Below are positions 34,521 to 46,600 of a stretch of 64,000 nucleotides of DNA, piece by piece (position 1 is the first letter of the stretch; the number at the start of each line of letters is the position of its first letter). A program made the position numbers and the translations under genes. The DNA is from Nectonema munidae (Eukaryota; Nematomorpha; Nectonematoida; Nectonematidae): assembly GCA_030549495.1 (NCBI GenBank), contig JAUIRK010001052.1, positions 1,922,001-1,986,000 on the forward strand. The letters are read 5' to 3'. The notes below the pieces were generated by a model. The model saw nothing but the letters and a program-made list of their open reading frames with translations, made no database searches and had not been told where the DNA came from.

Positions 34521-36680
34521 TAACAATTTACTTTTGGATATTTTTTTCTAGATGTCTCCAGCACAACTTTCTGATCTTGACTGACAATATCATTATCAGA
34601 ATAATGCAATATTTCATATTTTTCATTTCTCTCTGTTTAAACAATATTTAGTCTATTTGGATTTGGCTCTGTCCGTAACTATTAGTAATAGATATTCGAC
34701 TTTTACTGTGCTTTGTATTACAAAAAATAGTTTATTTCTCTATATTATATCTAAAAAATATAGCATTGTTTTACCAGAAGCATTCTCTTTCTGGCGCTAA
34801 ACATTTTGTTCAAACTTAGAAACCTTTATCCTGAACTCACCTAATAGTTGAAATCACAAAGCAATGGTAATCTGGAATTATTTTCTTTAAATTAGCTTGT
34901 CCTAAGCTACTCTACACAGTATAGCGCATAGTTTAGCTTTTAACCTCAACATTATTCGTCTAAACACCTGGTCATGAGAAGGCAGATCAAGAGATTTCCT
35001 ATCTGAAGCTATTCGAAACGCTTGCCTTATATTATAGACATTTTTTTAAAGAATATGAGCTTACCCTTCTTTCCAACCTGGCAATTAACAGCATAAAAGA
35101 AATCATTCTCACTCTTGCCAATATTTATACATCCTAAACTTCTAAGCTAGGATCACAGACTGGCGATTCCCAATTTGTCGACAAGACAATTTATTTCAGC
35201 GAGTGTATATTGATATGAGAAAATCCCTTTCTTAGTTATAAGCAACATATTTCTATGTATAGTTAAAAAAACTGATTTTGAATAAATGATCATTTTTTTA
35301 AATAAAAAATAAATTTATCAAATCTCGTCAAATTGCAAAACGGCAAAGTGACACTGAGTACCTTGTATATATTTTTTCTAACTGATCATAAAAAAGTATA
35401 CAATTATTTATGTATTAAGAAAATACATTCAGGTGTGTACCCAGTTTTTAGTAGCAAGCGTAGTGTGTATGATCTAGGTAACATCCGATTATCCAAAATG
35501 GATAAATTTCTTTAAATACAAAACTTTAGACATTAAGAAGAATAGAAAAATTTGTAAGAAAAGTAAATACTTCGGTTTATATAAGATTTCGGTATAGACA
35601 AATTTTATATGAATGATTATTCCTAAACTTTATTTCCTTGTAAACGCAAATATTTTTTGACCCCCCCCCCCCTCCGGAAATCACATTGAGGGGGTGATTT
35701 ACACATACACCAAACAAAGGTCTTAAAAACGTTTCAAATTTTAAAAATTGGGACTTTTTTATCATCATTATTATTATTTAGATTATTACAGCAAAACCTG
35801 TCCTTAGGGTTTCCTTGAAAGAGGCACATGTATATTTGATTCCTATACAACATCCAGATTCAGTATAATTGTATAAGAGAATCCAATGGTTAAACGGGTT
35901 ATTTTCAATGCTTCGCGTGTTTAACTGTTACAAAAAGGTTTTAATTTATTATTATTACTGAGAATATGCTTTTCTTTTGTTGAATAGCTATGAGGAGGTC
36001 CATTGGGAAGAAAAAGAGAACCACTGATTTAATATAAGATAAAACTTACATAATTTATCCGTACAAAGAAAAGAAGGCGGATATTATCAAAAAGGTCAAA
36101 AATGTATGACATCATGAGTAGCAGGTAAAAGCCTGAGATATTTGGGGCTTTTCGCTCATCCCCTTCTGGAACGGTGAGAACATTTTGACTAAGCTAAAAC
36201 TAAAAAAATTTAATCTACTGTGTAAGAAATTTATACTTAAAAGCAGGTAACAGTTTTAAATGGGTGGATGAGCACAAATAATTTGAAAAAAAATTATTTT
36301 TTATTTAAAAATGTTTTTAAACACATATTAAATAAAGAATATGTAAGAACTAGTAAGCATATTTTAAATTAATTTAAAATAATAATTAGTAAAATAATTA
36401 TCATAAGCTATTTTTAAGAGAATATTTCAATTTTTAGGTACACTCAAAATTAAATATTCTTAACGTTAAATACAGAAAACAGAAGAGTTTTCGATAAACT
36501 TGTAAAAAATAAATAGAAAGTATTTATTTATTAATAATTAAAGGTCAATTTAAATGCATTTGCACCTGAAAATATTATATTTGATTTAATATTAAAATTA
36601 ATTAAGCTTTTAAATTATTTTTAAAATTAAAGTAAAACAATTAAGTTAACAAAAAAACATATTTGAATATACAACCTTAA
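34521..36680. other. LSM14 upstream spacer
   Basis: No gene seen. At 35661-35700 there is C11 with a gagggggtg tract 20 bp later that could pair with it, again the C-run type. The rest is AT-rich. Confidence 0.4.
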
Positions 36681-36684
36681 TTAA

Positions 36685-36811
36685 TCGGTTATCAACCACA
36701 GTCTAGATATGTCTTTACAAAAATGTGAATAGTCTGCTTTTATTAATGCTTTTTAATACAAATCTTCTGCTTTATACTAGATATCGTCTGATTATTCTGG
36801 TCGTTAATGGG
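36685..36811. mobile_element. piggyBac-type miniature element, 127 bp
   Basis: TTAA flanks (36681-36684, 36812-36815), ends TCGGTTATCAACCAC and TGGTCGTTAATGGG, internal atatcgtctgattattctgg. It is the inverted counterpart of the copy at 41305-41420. It lies about 670 bp upstream of the LSM14 start codon. Confidence 0.75.
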
Positions 36812-37484
36812 TTAAGACAGCTAGATGTTATTGTATTTAAAATTGATAAGATTTTTTTATTTAAAGAGTCACTACTGCTTATAAATGATGTACAGTAACG
36901 CTAAAATAACATCATAAAATTAATAATCGTTTTATATTCAAAAATTAGATTGAATAATTAAAAAACTAGAATATATGGTAATAAAATATCGGTATCAATA
37001 ACTAGATACCCATTTAAATAGATAATTTTAGAAAAATTATCAATAAAAACTTTGAATAAAAATATATTTAATTTCATTAATAAAACAGATCCATATATAT
37101 TTACGTTTTATCGTGAAATTCTACAAACACTGATAGTAATTTTAAAATATGACCTTCTTAAAATTTAGAGCGGGTAAAATTAGAAAAATTTTAAAAGAAA
37201 ATAATTTTAAAATCATAAAAATAAAATTGCACTAAACATTAGTAAATATTCCTAAAATAATTTAATTATTAAGAAATTAATGCATTTATTTACTACATGG
37301 ATATTAATTTTAAAATTAATATAAAAAATTTTAAGGTGCATAAAAAATATATTACAAAGAACCATGGGAAAATTTTAAATAAGACATTTTGTAATCAAAG
37401 AGTCATGGTATATATACCTATATGTTTTAGATTATATTCATTTCTTCTTTTCGTCTTTCTTCGTACTCGTCAAGAAATTCTATA

Positions 37485-37608
37485 ATGAGTGACGAAGGAC
37501 AGCAATATTTAGGATGTAAAATATCCTTAATCTCTAAAGTTTTGATGAGATATGAAGGAACTTTATATACTCTAGATCCTGTACACTCAAGTGTCTGTCT
37601 AAAAGAAG
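37485..37608 (+). CDS. LSM14: LSM14 exon 1 (start codon, LSm domain)
   Basis: This exon starts at ATG 37485 and reads MSDEGQQYLGCKISLISKVL, then MRYEGTLYTLDP. It matches the Sm1 fold of LSM14 (G..ISLISK..IRYEG.LYTI). The donor is gtagtt in phase 1. No other in-frame ATG lies directly upstream, and the family normally starts within about 10 residues of the ISLISK motif. Confidence 0.93.
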
Positions 37609-40600
37609 GTAGTTTTATTTTAGTTTTTTTATATATAACCTAAACAACTTTTTATTCTTGTCTCCCTTACAAAAACTTGATTTACCTTTTTAGAATTATA
37701 AAAAATTATTCAAGGGATATTTTTTTCGTTTTAAATTATTTCAAAGTATTTCGACATTTTAAATTTAATACGTACGTGACTTAATACTCGTATACCTGTC
37801 AACCTTAAATTATTGAAACCTGGAGATCTTGATTTTTTGTTCAAAAAACGGAGAACTTAATCTACAGAATTCTCTTTATCAAAAGCATTTTGTTAAATAT
37901 AATTGACAATTTATTAGAATAATGCAAAATACAGATATACTTGTTAGTAACACAATAAAGTACTAAGCTAAACAAAGACCAAATGAATCATTCTTTTTAA
38001 TTATTATATGCTTTGGTTTTAATTTTCTCGTGCAATGCTGATCGTTCAAGACTTGCATTGCTATGTGGAAGTACAAGAATTAAGGCAGCTACACAAGGAA
38101 GGATTTTGAATCTTTCTGTTGTTCCAGGAACTTTTATTTTTGAAATAATGCCGCAGATCATTTAAATATCTATTTAAATTTTTTCCAATTTTGCTAAAAG
38201 TCTTCAGAAAATACGACCGCTGTATTATGTCTTTTAGAATCACTAATTACCTATGTTTTCATATTTTTAACATTATTTTGCCATGAATAAATTGCAAAAT
38301 TTTATTTTTTACACATGTAAGGGTATACATTAGTAAGGATAATTTTCGAAGCCATTTTTCATAGTGGGGAGGGGGGGGGGGGGCTAGGGCCATAAGCCCC
38401 CCTCGATCCGCCACTGCCGGGAGAGTTGACAGGTATGCAAACACGAGCATAAAATGTTTATATCTATCTTGAGCAAAATGTGTTTGCTCATAATCTAAAC
38501 TCTTCTGTAGCCGAACACTAATTCATCTCTAATAGGTCTTTTCGTCTACAGGTGCCTAGTAGTGGAAGTATTTGATGCTTTTTTCCATTACCGATTTCTC
38601 AGGATATCGTATAGTTGAATCAGAATTAGTTTTAAGAAGAGTTTTATTTCAGATCTGTAACATATTATGGATTGCCTGTGTAATACGAGTCATTCACAAT
38701 GATTTTTTAAAAATTGCATAAAACCGCCTCTGGGTAAATTATTTTCTAGATCTACCCCTTTACTGAACAAGGCTGCAAAGTCGAAGATTTCAAAAGGATA
38801 AGAATCAGAGTGAGCATCTAATAGAGCTTAGAAATCGGATTTTTATTAAAAAAATATTTTTTGTTACAATATGAAGTGACCCTTTTATAATCGAGAACTG
38901 AGTTTAAACTCTCGCTGATCGTTAAAAGACTCGTTTGCCTTATTAGTTAGCTTGTTTTACGCTTGAGTTTCAGGCACAAATTCTTTTAAAATTATAAAAA
39001 AAAATTGCCTACACCCTCCCAATAATTTAAGAATGTGCGCCTCTGTCCTATACGTCTTATAAAAGCCCGCGCAAATCTCCGTTCATTTTGAAAACTCACC
39101 ATTGCGGGTGGAAAATCTCACCTGATTCCTAGCAGGAGCACTGCGCCAAGTTTCTTCTTTTTTAAACCTTTAGACGAAGTCGTAATCGAGGAGTTAACGT
39201 TAATTTTTTTTCTTATTTTTTGGACACCTCATATTTCAAAAAATTAAATGTTTAACGTATTTAACCTTTTTTGAAACACAATTTATTTGCATCGTGTTTG
39301 TCTTATTGTATTGAAAAGTATGGTTTTTAATCTATTTCAAAATATGCTCTATTCCTTTTCATTTAATATATATATCCGTTCCATTATGATGTGATTTTAA
39401 TAAAGTGGCAGGTTACACTTCTACTAATTGATTATCATCATCCATTGCGTTAATTTCATTTTAATTCAATATTTATTTTCTTAATAGCGTCTCTTTGTTT
39501 TATCTGTCTTCTTAGTTACGAAGTTTTATTTCAATAAACTCTCTTTCTTGGATTATCTAAGTGGTGCCTTCGGTTCTAATTTTATTTCCACCTTCGGTAG
39601 TTTTGTCTGCTTTTACTGAATAAAATCTATTCACAGAAAGGTGCACTGATTGTTCTTTCTGGGCTTATTTAAGTTTAATGTGCGTGCAGCCGCCACTTCT
39701 ATATTTACGTGCACTCCTTTGTTACATCATTTAAACTTGTGCTAAAAAGCAATCTATCCCCTAAATAAGATCATTCTTGGAAACTTGTCATTTCACCATA
39801 TTTCTATTAAATTGGGCTTGTTTGGCCAGCAAATACTAAGAAACATGTACATTTCGGGCAGCTCAGGGAATGCAAACAATGTCCGTAATTGTCAGGTGTT
39901 CGTTATTGCCAATCTCATTAATATTGAAAAATATAACATATTTTCACTCATGTATTATAATTAACTTTTATTTTATAGAGGAACAACTTTCACGTGTCTG
40001 TGTGCATATAACTCTTCCTATAATTCCACGCTAAATTATCCCAATGGATCATGAGAGACCGATGATCCCTGTTTTGATCGAACGAGACTTGCTAGTATGT
40101 ATATAGTGTACTGACTGAGCAGTTGATTATATTTAGAGGTCCATTGCAGATTTTTCAATACAGACGATATGTACATTATAAACGAATTAAAATGGATATA
40201 TATTTTCACATGTTGTTATGAAACCTATCCGCTTTTCGTATTACACAGGTGTCCGTTATTCACAGGATAGTTTCCTATTCTTTTGTTTGAAAGTATGCCC
40301 GTTTTTAGGAGATATGCGTTAGGGCAGATTTTACCGTACTTTTACTCATTTGATATTTCATTAATTCATTAACCATTACCTTCTATTCCAGGGGTTTTCA
40401 AACTTTTTTCTGTTAAGTACCCTCTGAGTTATAAGAGTACATTGTACAAATTGAAGGAACAGACACTGCTAGCACTAAATTTCATATTCCGCGATTACTA
40501 CTATTTAAAATACTTCTTTTGTCAGCCATCTAAATACCCCTAGAAATCTTGCTGTGAACCCCTGGGGGTTCACGAACCCAAGGTTGAGAACCCTTGCTCT

Positions 40601-43600
40601 ATTCATTCATTGTTATATAATTGCCTAATCTAATTTGCGCTTTCAGTAGTATTTACGTTACTTGTGGACTAATTATTATTATTATTGTTGAAATATGACA
40701 TTTTTTACTACTTAAAAGTTTTCTTATTTAGCTTTTCAGCTAGTCACTATATTTATTTTACCTCTGTCCATTTTGGAGAACACTTCAAAATATCGCGTAG
40801 AATCTTGCACATTCTAAAAATATTGGGTTTTTGCTTAACCTTTTTGTATACATTAATGCTAACATAGTATTTGCCTTTTATCTTGAGGTTATATTATATT
40901 TTAAACCTATCATGTTATTTAATATTAACTTATATTTATTTTATAAAAATGGTTTCTCTTACTTAGTGATCAGAAGAGGAGATCGAGTATTTCATTTAAT
41001 TTTCGTGACGGTTGCTTGGGAAAGATTTAGGGAACAGGGAAGTTTATGATCATGAAATAAAATTTGTTAATTTTTTTATAGTTCTCGGGGTATCACATCT
41101 AGGGGAAGAATATTCTTGCATAGCTTAACAGATGATAAGGATGTCACGATGGGGAGCCGAACCAGGGACAACCGATTCAAGACCCTACACTACAACAACC
41201 TTTAGGATTTAGGTTTATCTTTTGATTGGTTTTCATTTTAAAATTTAAATAAACCTCTTTGAGGAGTTTGCAAGCATTCACTCTTCTAAAGTAATACATT
41301 TTAACCCGTTAACGACCAGAATAATCAGACGATATCTAGTATAAAGCAGATTTGTATTAAAAAGCATAATAAACGCAGACGATTCACATTTTTGTTAAGT
41401 CGACTGTGGCCGATAACCGGTTAATATAAAACATTTATTGGATTTTCTAATCTAATTCTTTACTTTTACTCTATTCTAGTCATGTGCTTTGGAACGGAGC
41501 ATCGCTCTATCGATTCATACATTGCTCCGTATGACAGAGTGTACGAATACATCACCTTCAAAAGCGAAGACATTTTGGACTTATACGTGATTGAGGACAA
41601 GAAAAATTCCTCCATGACTGACTTACCCGATCCCGCAATCATCGATGTAAGAAAGCGTGTTTGCAGCACATTACATAATAAACAGACATCGTTTTTGTTT
41701 CAAGCATTCTGAACAGTATTCTCCTCTCTATGCCAAAAATGCAATGTACATGCCTTCCTCCCACAAAGGCACGCCCTTCGCCACGCCCATCCACCCATCT
41801 AGAGAGTTTTCTGCATCTCCTCCCATGCGCGCACACTATCAACAGCAATCACCCTACGCTGGTAAAAAAGGTGCGCTATTCAATAGTGAACACCTCCCAC
41901 CCCAGTCCTCTTCGCCCTTTCTTCCTTCTCAAGCGTATGCTCGTTGTGAGTTCATATAACTATTACTACTTTTTTCTTCCCCAAAAAGCCTTTCCAATTT
42001 TTGAATACTTTTTGTATTTTTTACATATATGTGCGCATCTTTTCAATTTGTGGATTATTTTTACTCTTATTAAAATAAACAATCAAGAATCAAGAACACC
42101 TCCGACAATAATATAGTAAGATTGTAAAATCGTTGTTTCGCTTACCAATTTGATGAGTTGACCTAAATTCTTATGGTTTTATTCATTTTTTTTTAAATAT
42201 TTAATAGGCTTTGATAGTGCGTTTATTTTATAAAATTCTTTAAAAAATTTCTTGCTTTTAAAACAAATTCGGAAACTTGAAATGACAAATTTTAATTTAT
42301 AATTTTATTAGAGTTGTTTTTTTTTTGTATTAAATTTTGAGTATTATTTGAAACGTAATTTTTTCCACTAATATGAGCGGTATGCCAATCTTTAAGCAGT
42401 GATACCTTTCCTCTTCTGTATATCGTAGAAAGGATATGTGAAATGAATAACGTAGTTGGTAGTGAAAATAGTTGGCAAAATTTAATAATTCAAGGTTTTG
42501 AAATCATGGCAAGTCTGTGTAATTGTAAATCGCATGTAATGCCAAGACTATTTTAAAATTTTGTATCTCATCCTCCCGCTCAAAATAATGAATTTACCTT
42601 TTAAAAATCGCGTATCCCTTAAATATTTGTTGTATATTCGTCCTTACAAATGCGGTTCAATGAAAACGTTATTTGTTTAATTTACAAATAGTTCGTAAGG
42701 GAAAAATTAGATGTATAAATAATTTCTATTAATAAACTGTTTCTTCAAGCTCTAGACAACTGGCCTGATGTTGGTGCATCAAATCATGGCGATAACTCCA
42801 GGTATCATAGAAAGTGTACTTCATTTATTCATTTGAAATCAACATTATTCCAGGCGTTTCGCCAAGCTAAATGGAATTTCTAGCAATGCAACGAAGGCGC
42901 ATTCTTCAAAACTTTCCTATGAATCACCTCTTTATTCTCAAAAAGCAAAAGAAAATAGAAGAACTGATCAAAAAACAGGTTTTCTTTAAATACATGAAAT
43001 TATCATTTTTATTATTTTTACCTAAGCATAGCTCACAATAATACTATAGCGATGTTAACTTATTCTCCATAGGGGATTTAATGTCCTTAACCCATTTAAG
43101 ACCAAGCAAAGCAGACGATATCTAAAAAAACGCAGACGATTTATATTCAAAGTCATTGAAAAAAGCAGACGAAGATGAAATTACTTATGTTCCAAAATAG
43201 GAACATTGGTCGTAAATGGGTTAACATAAGATGAATTATTATTTATCTTGTTCAGCATAGATTTTTTTGTTTATTGGAATCGATTTCTAAAACCATGATA
43301 AGTTTCGTATATTTTAACCTAAGTCACGGCTAATCCAGCCCATTTAAGTCGCAAAGATGCTGGTTTAGTGATAGTCAACCTGTAGTTCTAAATGATATTT
43401 TAGATTAGCAGAGTACTTCAAAAAAATCAATATCATTTATAAGATATAAATATTCAAAGATGAGAGGGTTTAGGATTTCTTTTCATTTTCTGCCTTGGTT
43501 GAATCACTTGAATCATTCACCGCAACCATTCTCACGCAAACATCATTTACTCAACAGTTAATAGCTTTATTTGAACGTTTCATAATCACTGAGTTTTAGT

Positions 43601-46600
43601 GTCGACCCATTTGATGCAAAGAATTTTGAGTGGTTCGCAACAGGGCTGGGTATTATTTTAAGTGCAGGTGGACCGGTGTCTAATTTATATTTAGTAGAGC
43701 TGGAGCGGAGCTAGAGCCGCTAAATAATTTGATAACTCCGGCCCTAACCATTTCTATAACGTGAATTCAAGCATTGATATTGATTTTTTTTAATAGCAAC
43801 AATTTTCAATTCAAAACTTGATATTGGTATTGAATTTATTCGACCTTGCTTTATAAAAAAAAAAAGTAACCTTCAGTTTTCATGTACATCGATAAAAGAA
43901 ATATGTTTGTGTGAGCTTTCTATATTTACTCATAAAAACGCTTTAAAATCACGAGTTATAAGTGTGATTGTAAAATTTTTCCAGAAGGTTGCTTCAACTT
44001 TTTGATGTTGATTTGTTTGTTAAAAACTTTTTGAAACAGTTGAGTTTTTATCCCTGGCTCTCTTGAACAGTGTTATTCAAACAAAAAGTTTTTGTTTTGG
44101 AAGCATGTGTATACGGTATACAATGCAATAAATTTGTGAGATTGTATTTATTCTAGAATATTTTCTGAAAGCGATTTTAATATCTATTTTTAATATAGTG
44201 TTTAAAGTTCAACTAATTAACCAGATCTGCTGTTTATCTTGTCTTTCGAAATTTAGGAGAAAAACTTTATATAAACTATATGATAACGCTTGTACACTTT
44301 ATAAATTCAGGAAAGCAGAGTTGGTAATGATGCACAGCCCATAAATCTAGAATTGGTTTTACCTGTTAAATCTCTCAAAAACAGAAAAGCAATAAAAAAT
44401 TTAAAAAAATAATATATAAACATTTATTATGACTTGCGAGCTTCAATGAAAGATTTGGTGGAAGCAATCTTGTTTCTGAAAACAAATTCTTTCATTTTAA
44501 TTTTTTTTGATAGGTTTTTATGATTTTTTTTTTGAATATTTAGCTATTTTAATGGTAAAATTCAATAAAGATACCTCTTTTTATTAAATAAAAATTTGGC
44601 ATACCAGTGCTTAGATTGATTTTTTATGATATCAATTATGCTAAAAATTGACAATTTATGAAACCGGAGCTGGAGCTAGCTTCTTTGAAACAATAGCTCC
44701 GGGCGCAACATGGTGCTACAACTTAACTTTTTGTAAGTCATCTCACCAGCCCTAGACCGCAAAAAGATTTGTAATATCCACTGGCTCTAAATTTGGCTTA
44801 CGATTTATATTTGTAGTATCACAGTATAGGCCGAGGTTTGTATGTACACTCTGTCCAAGGGAAAATCCAATTCCAACTCGTAGTAAATTTGATTCCGACT
44901 CCAAATACTTAAACTAAATTTAACTACAACTCTTCACTTCATGTGCTTACTACAAAAGTAAAATTGAGTGGGCTCAAACATTTCAACATGGGCTGTATGG
45001 GACAAGTTAAATGTTTTTAGAGTTGTGAAAGCAAATCTTGTATTTCCTATCTTTATTTGCCTATACTCTTATTTTTGCGTGTCCACTTCTCAAATGTAAA
45101 AATTTCAAATTTCTACTCTGAAGGTTCTCTTCCCTCAGAAAACTAGAAATGACACAAATATTTTTTACGCTTCTAAGTCTATCTCCCTTACGAGAATAGG
45201 ATCCTAAGCCGTGTATTAATTATGATTTGCTCAGTAATAAAAACTAGTAAATTTATTATTAGCAATAGGATTCGATAGCTCCGCATTTTATCTTCTTTCA
45301 ATACGCAATAATATTAAGTAAGTGTGTCTTCATTTTACTTTCAAATCAATTAGACTATGAACGAGGATGGAACTCAAGAAATTATTCTTACAAAAATTGG
45401 AAAAGCAATAATTTTCACCAAGCAAAAAACGCGAATGAAAATTCAATCAAATTTGAGAAGGAATTTGACTTTGAAAAAGAAAATGCTAAATTTGATAAAG
45501 AAGAGTTCGCTAAAGAATTCGAAAACAAGCTTAAGCTCGGTATCCTTTTTCGTTTTTCTTCTCAGCCTCATTCATTTAATTTTCATAGAAGGTGAAAACA
45601 TTTCTAACAACGGAGAGCTAGCCACTAAAGATGACTCAGGCACTGAAATCAAAGAAGAAAATGAAGGCGTCGCCTTCTACAATAAAGAAAAATCATTCTT
45701 TGACCAAATCACTTGTGAATCCAAGTAAGCTCTTACATGTCTACTACTTTCCAATGATTTCTCATTATTTTTAGTGCAAAGAGAAATTATTCCTATGATC
45801 ACATGCGTCCTAGAAATTCTATAAACACGGAAACATTTGGATTCAGCGGTGCGAAGGCTAAAGGAGGGAACAGAGGCTATCGCAATTGGTCAAGAGGTCA
45901 AAATCATCGCTACACTTCCTTTAACAACAACAACACCAATAATAATAATAATAACAGTGGCAATGATGGTGGCAGATTTACCACATTATCTCGCCAATAC
46001 TGGAACAACAATAACAACAGATATTCCAGATACCGAAATGGCAGACACCAAGAAAATTCACCATCTATCAACCAAAGAAACACAAATAGTGAGTTATTTA
46101 TTCTTATTAATGTCAAAAAAGGATTAATTGCCCTCCCTCCTCCAGTGTAGAAAAACGTATATTCCCTAATGTAGGATAAAAAGGCAATTATATACCGTGC
46201 GACCATTTCATTTTTCATCCCATAACCCTGCAAGTCTTTTCTTGAGAGAAGTTTTTTAATTTAAAATATTTTTCAAAATTACATTTTCTTACAAATTTTA
46301 ACGAATAAAAATAATTTGTTTTATGCTAAATCAATAAAATTACTTTGAATTTATCCTTAAATTTCTTTGAAGTATAAGAAAAAAGACATTGTTTGTTTGT
46401 TTGTTTAAAAATTTGCCTTGTCTATTTTAATTTACATTTAAAATTTATTTTTAAATCTGCTTTTTCTAATCGATTTTTTGAAAAAAATATTCAACTCCAT
46501 ACCTTCTTTCATTTACACATCTTCATCTGCCTGCTAACCAGGGCTGGCGATTCTGATTAGATTTAGGAGTCGGAGTCTGTTATTTTTAAGTATTTTAAAA

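Larger units (their letters stand above)
37609..41300. other. LSM14 intron 1 (3.9 kb)
   Basis: Contains the truncated hAT miniature copy (38170-38417), a C-run repeat end (38970-39051), the hAT miniature element 40389-40596, and otherwise AT-rich sequence. I see no exon in it. Confidence 0.5.
42979..45353. other. LSM14 intron 5 (2.4 kb)
   Basis: Holds two mobile elements (43091-43220 and 43641-44754) and a fragment of the GGAGTCGG-type repeat at 44860-44960 (gattccgactccaaatac). No exon is seen or needed. Confidence 0.6.

Noticed and set aside
41120-41205. Functional tRNA gene
   Set aside because: Only the B-box and a weak A-box are seen and the acceptor stem does not pair. At best it is a SINE fragment.
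41730-42116. 128-codon plus-strand ORF
   Set aside because: Out of frame with LSM14 exon 3 and runs into the following intron. No family.
45357-45728. 123-codon plus-strand ORF over LSM14 exons 6 and 7
   Set aside because: In exon 6 it is the wrong frame and runs through an intron. The correct frame holds the FDF motif.
45910-46233. 107-codon minus-strand ORF rich in Leu
   Set aside because: It is the shadow of the Asn-codon repeats in LSM14 exon 8.
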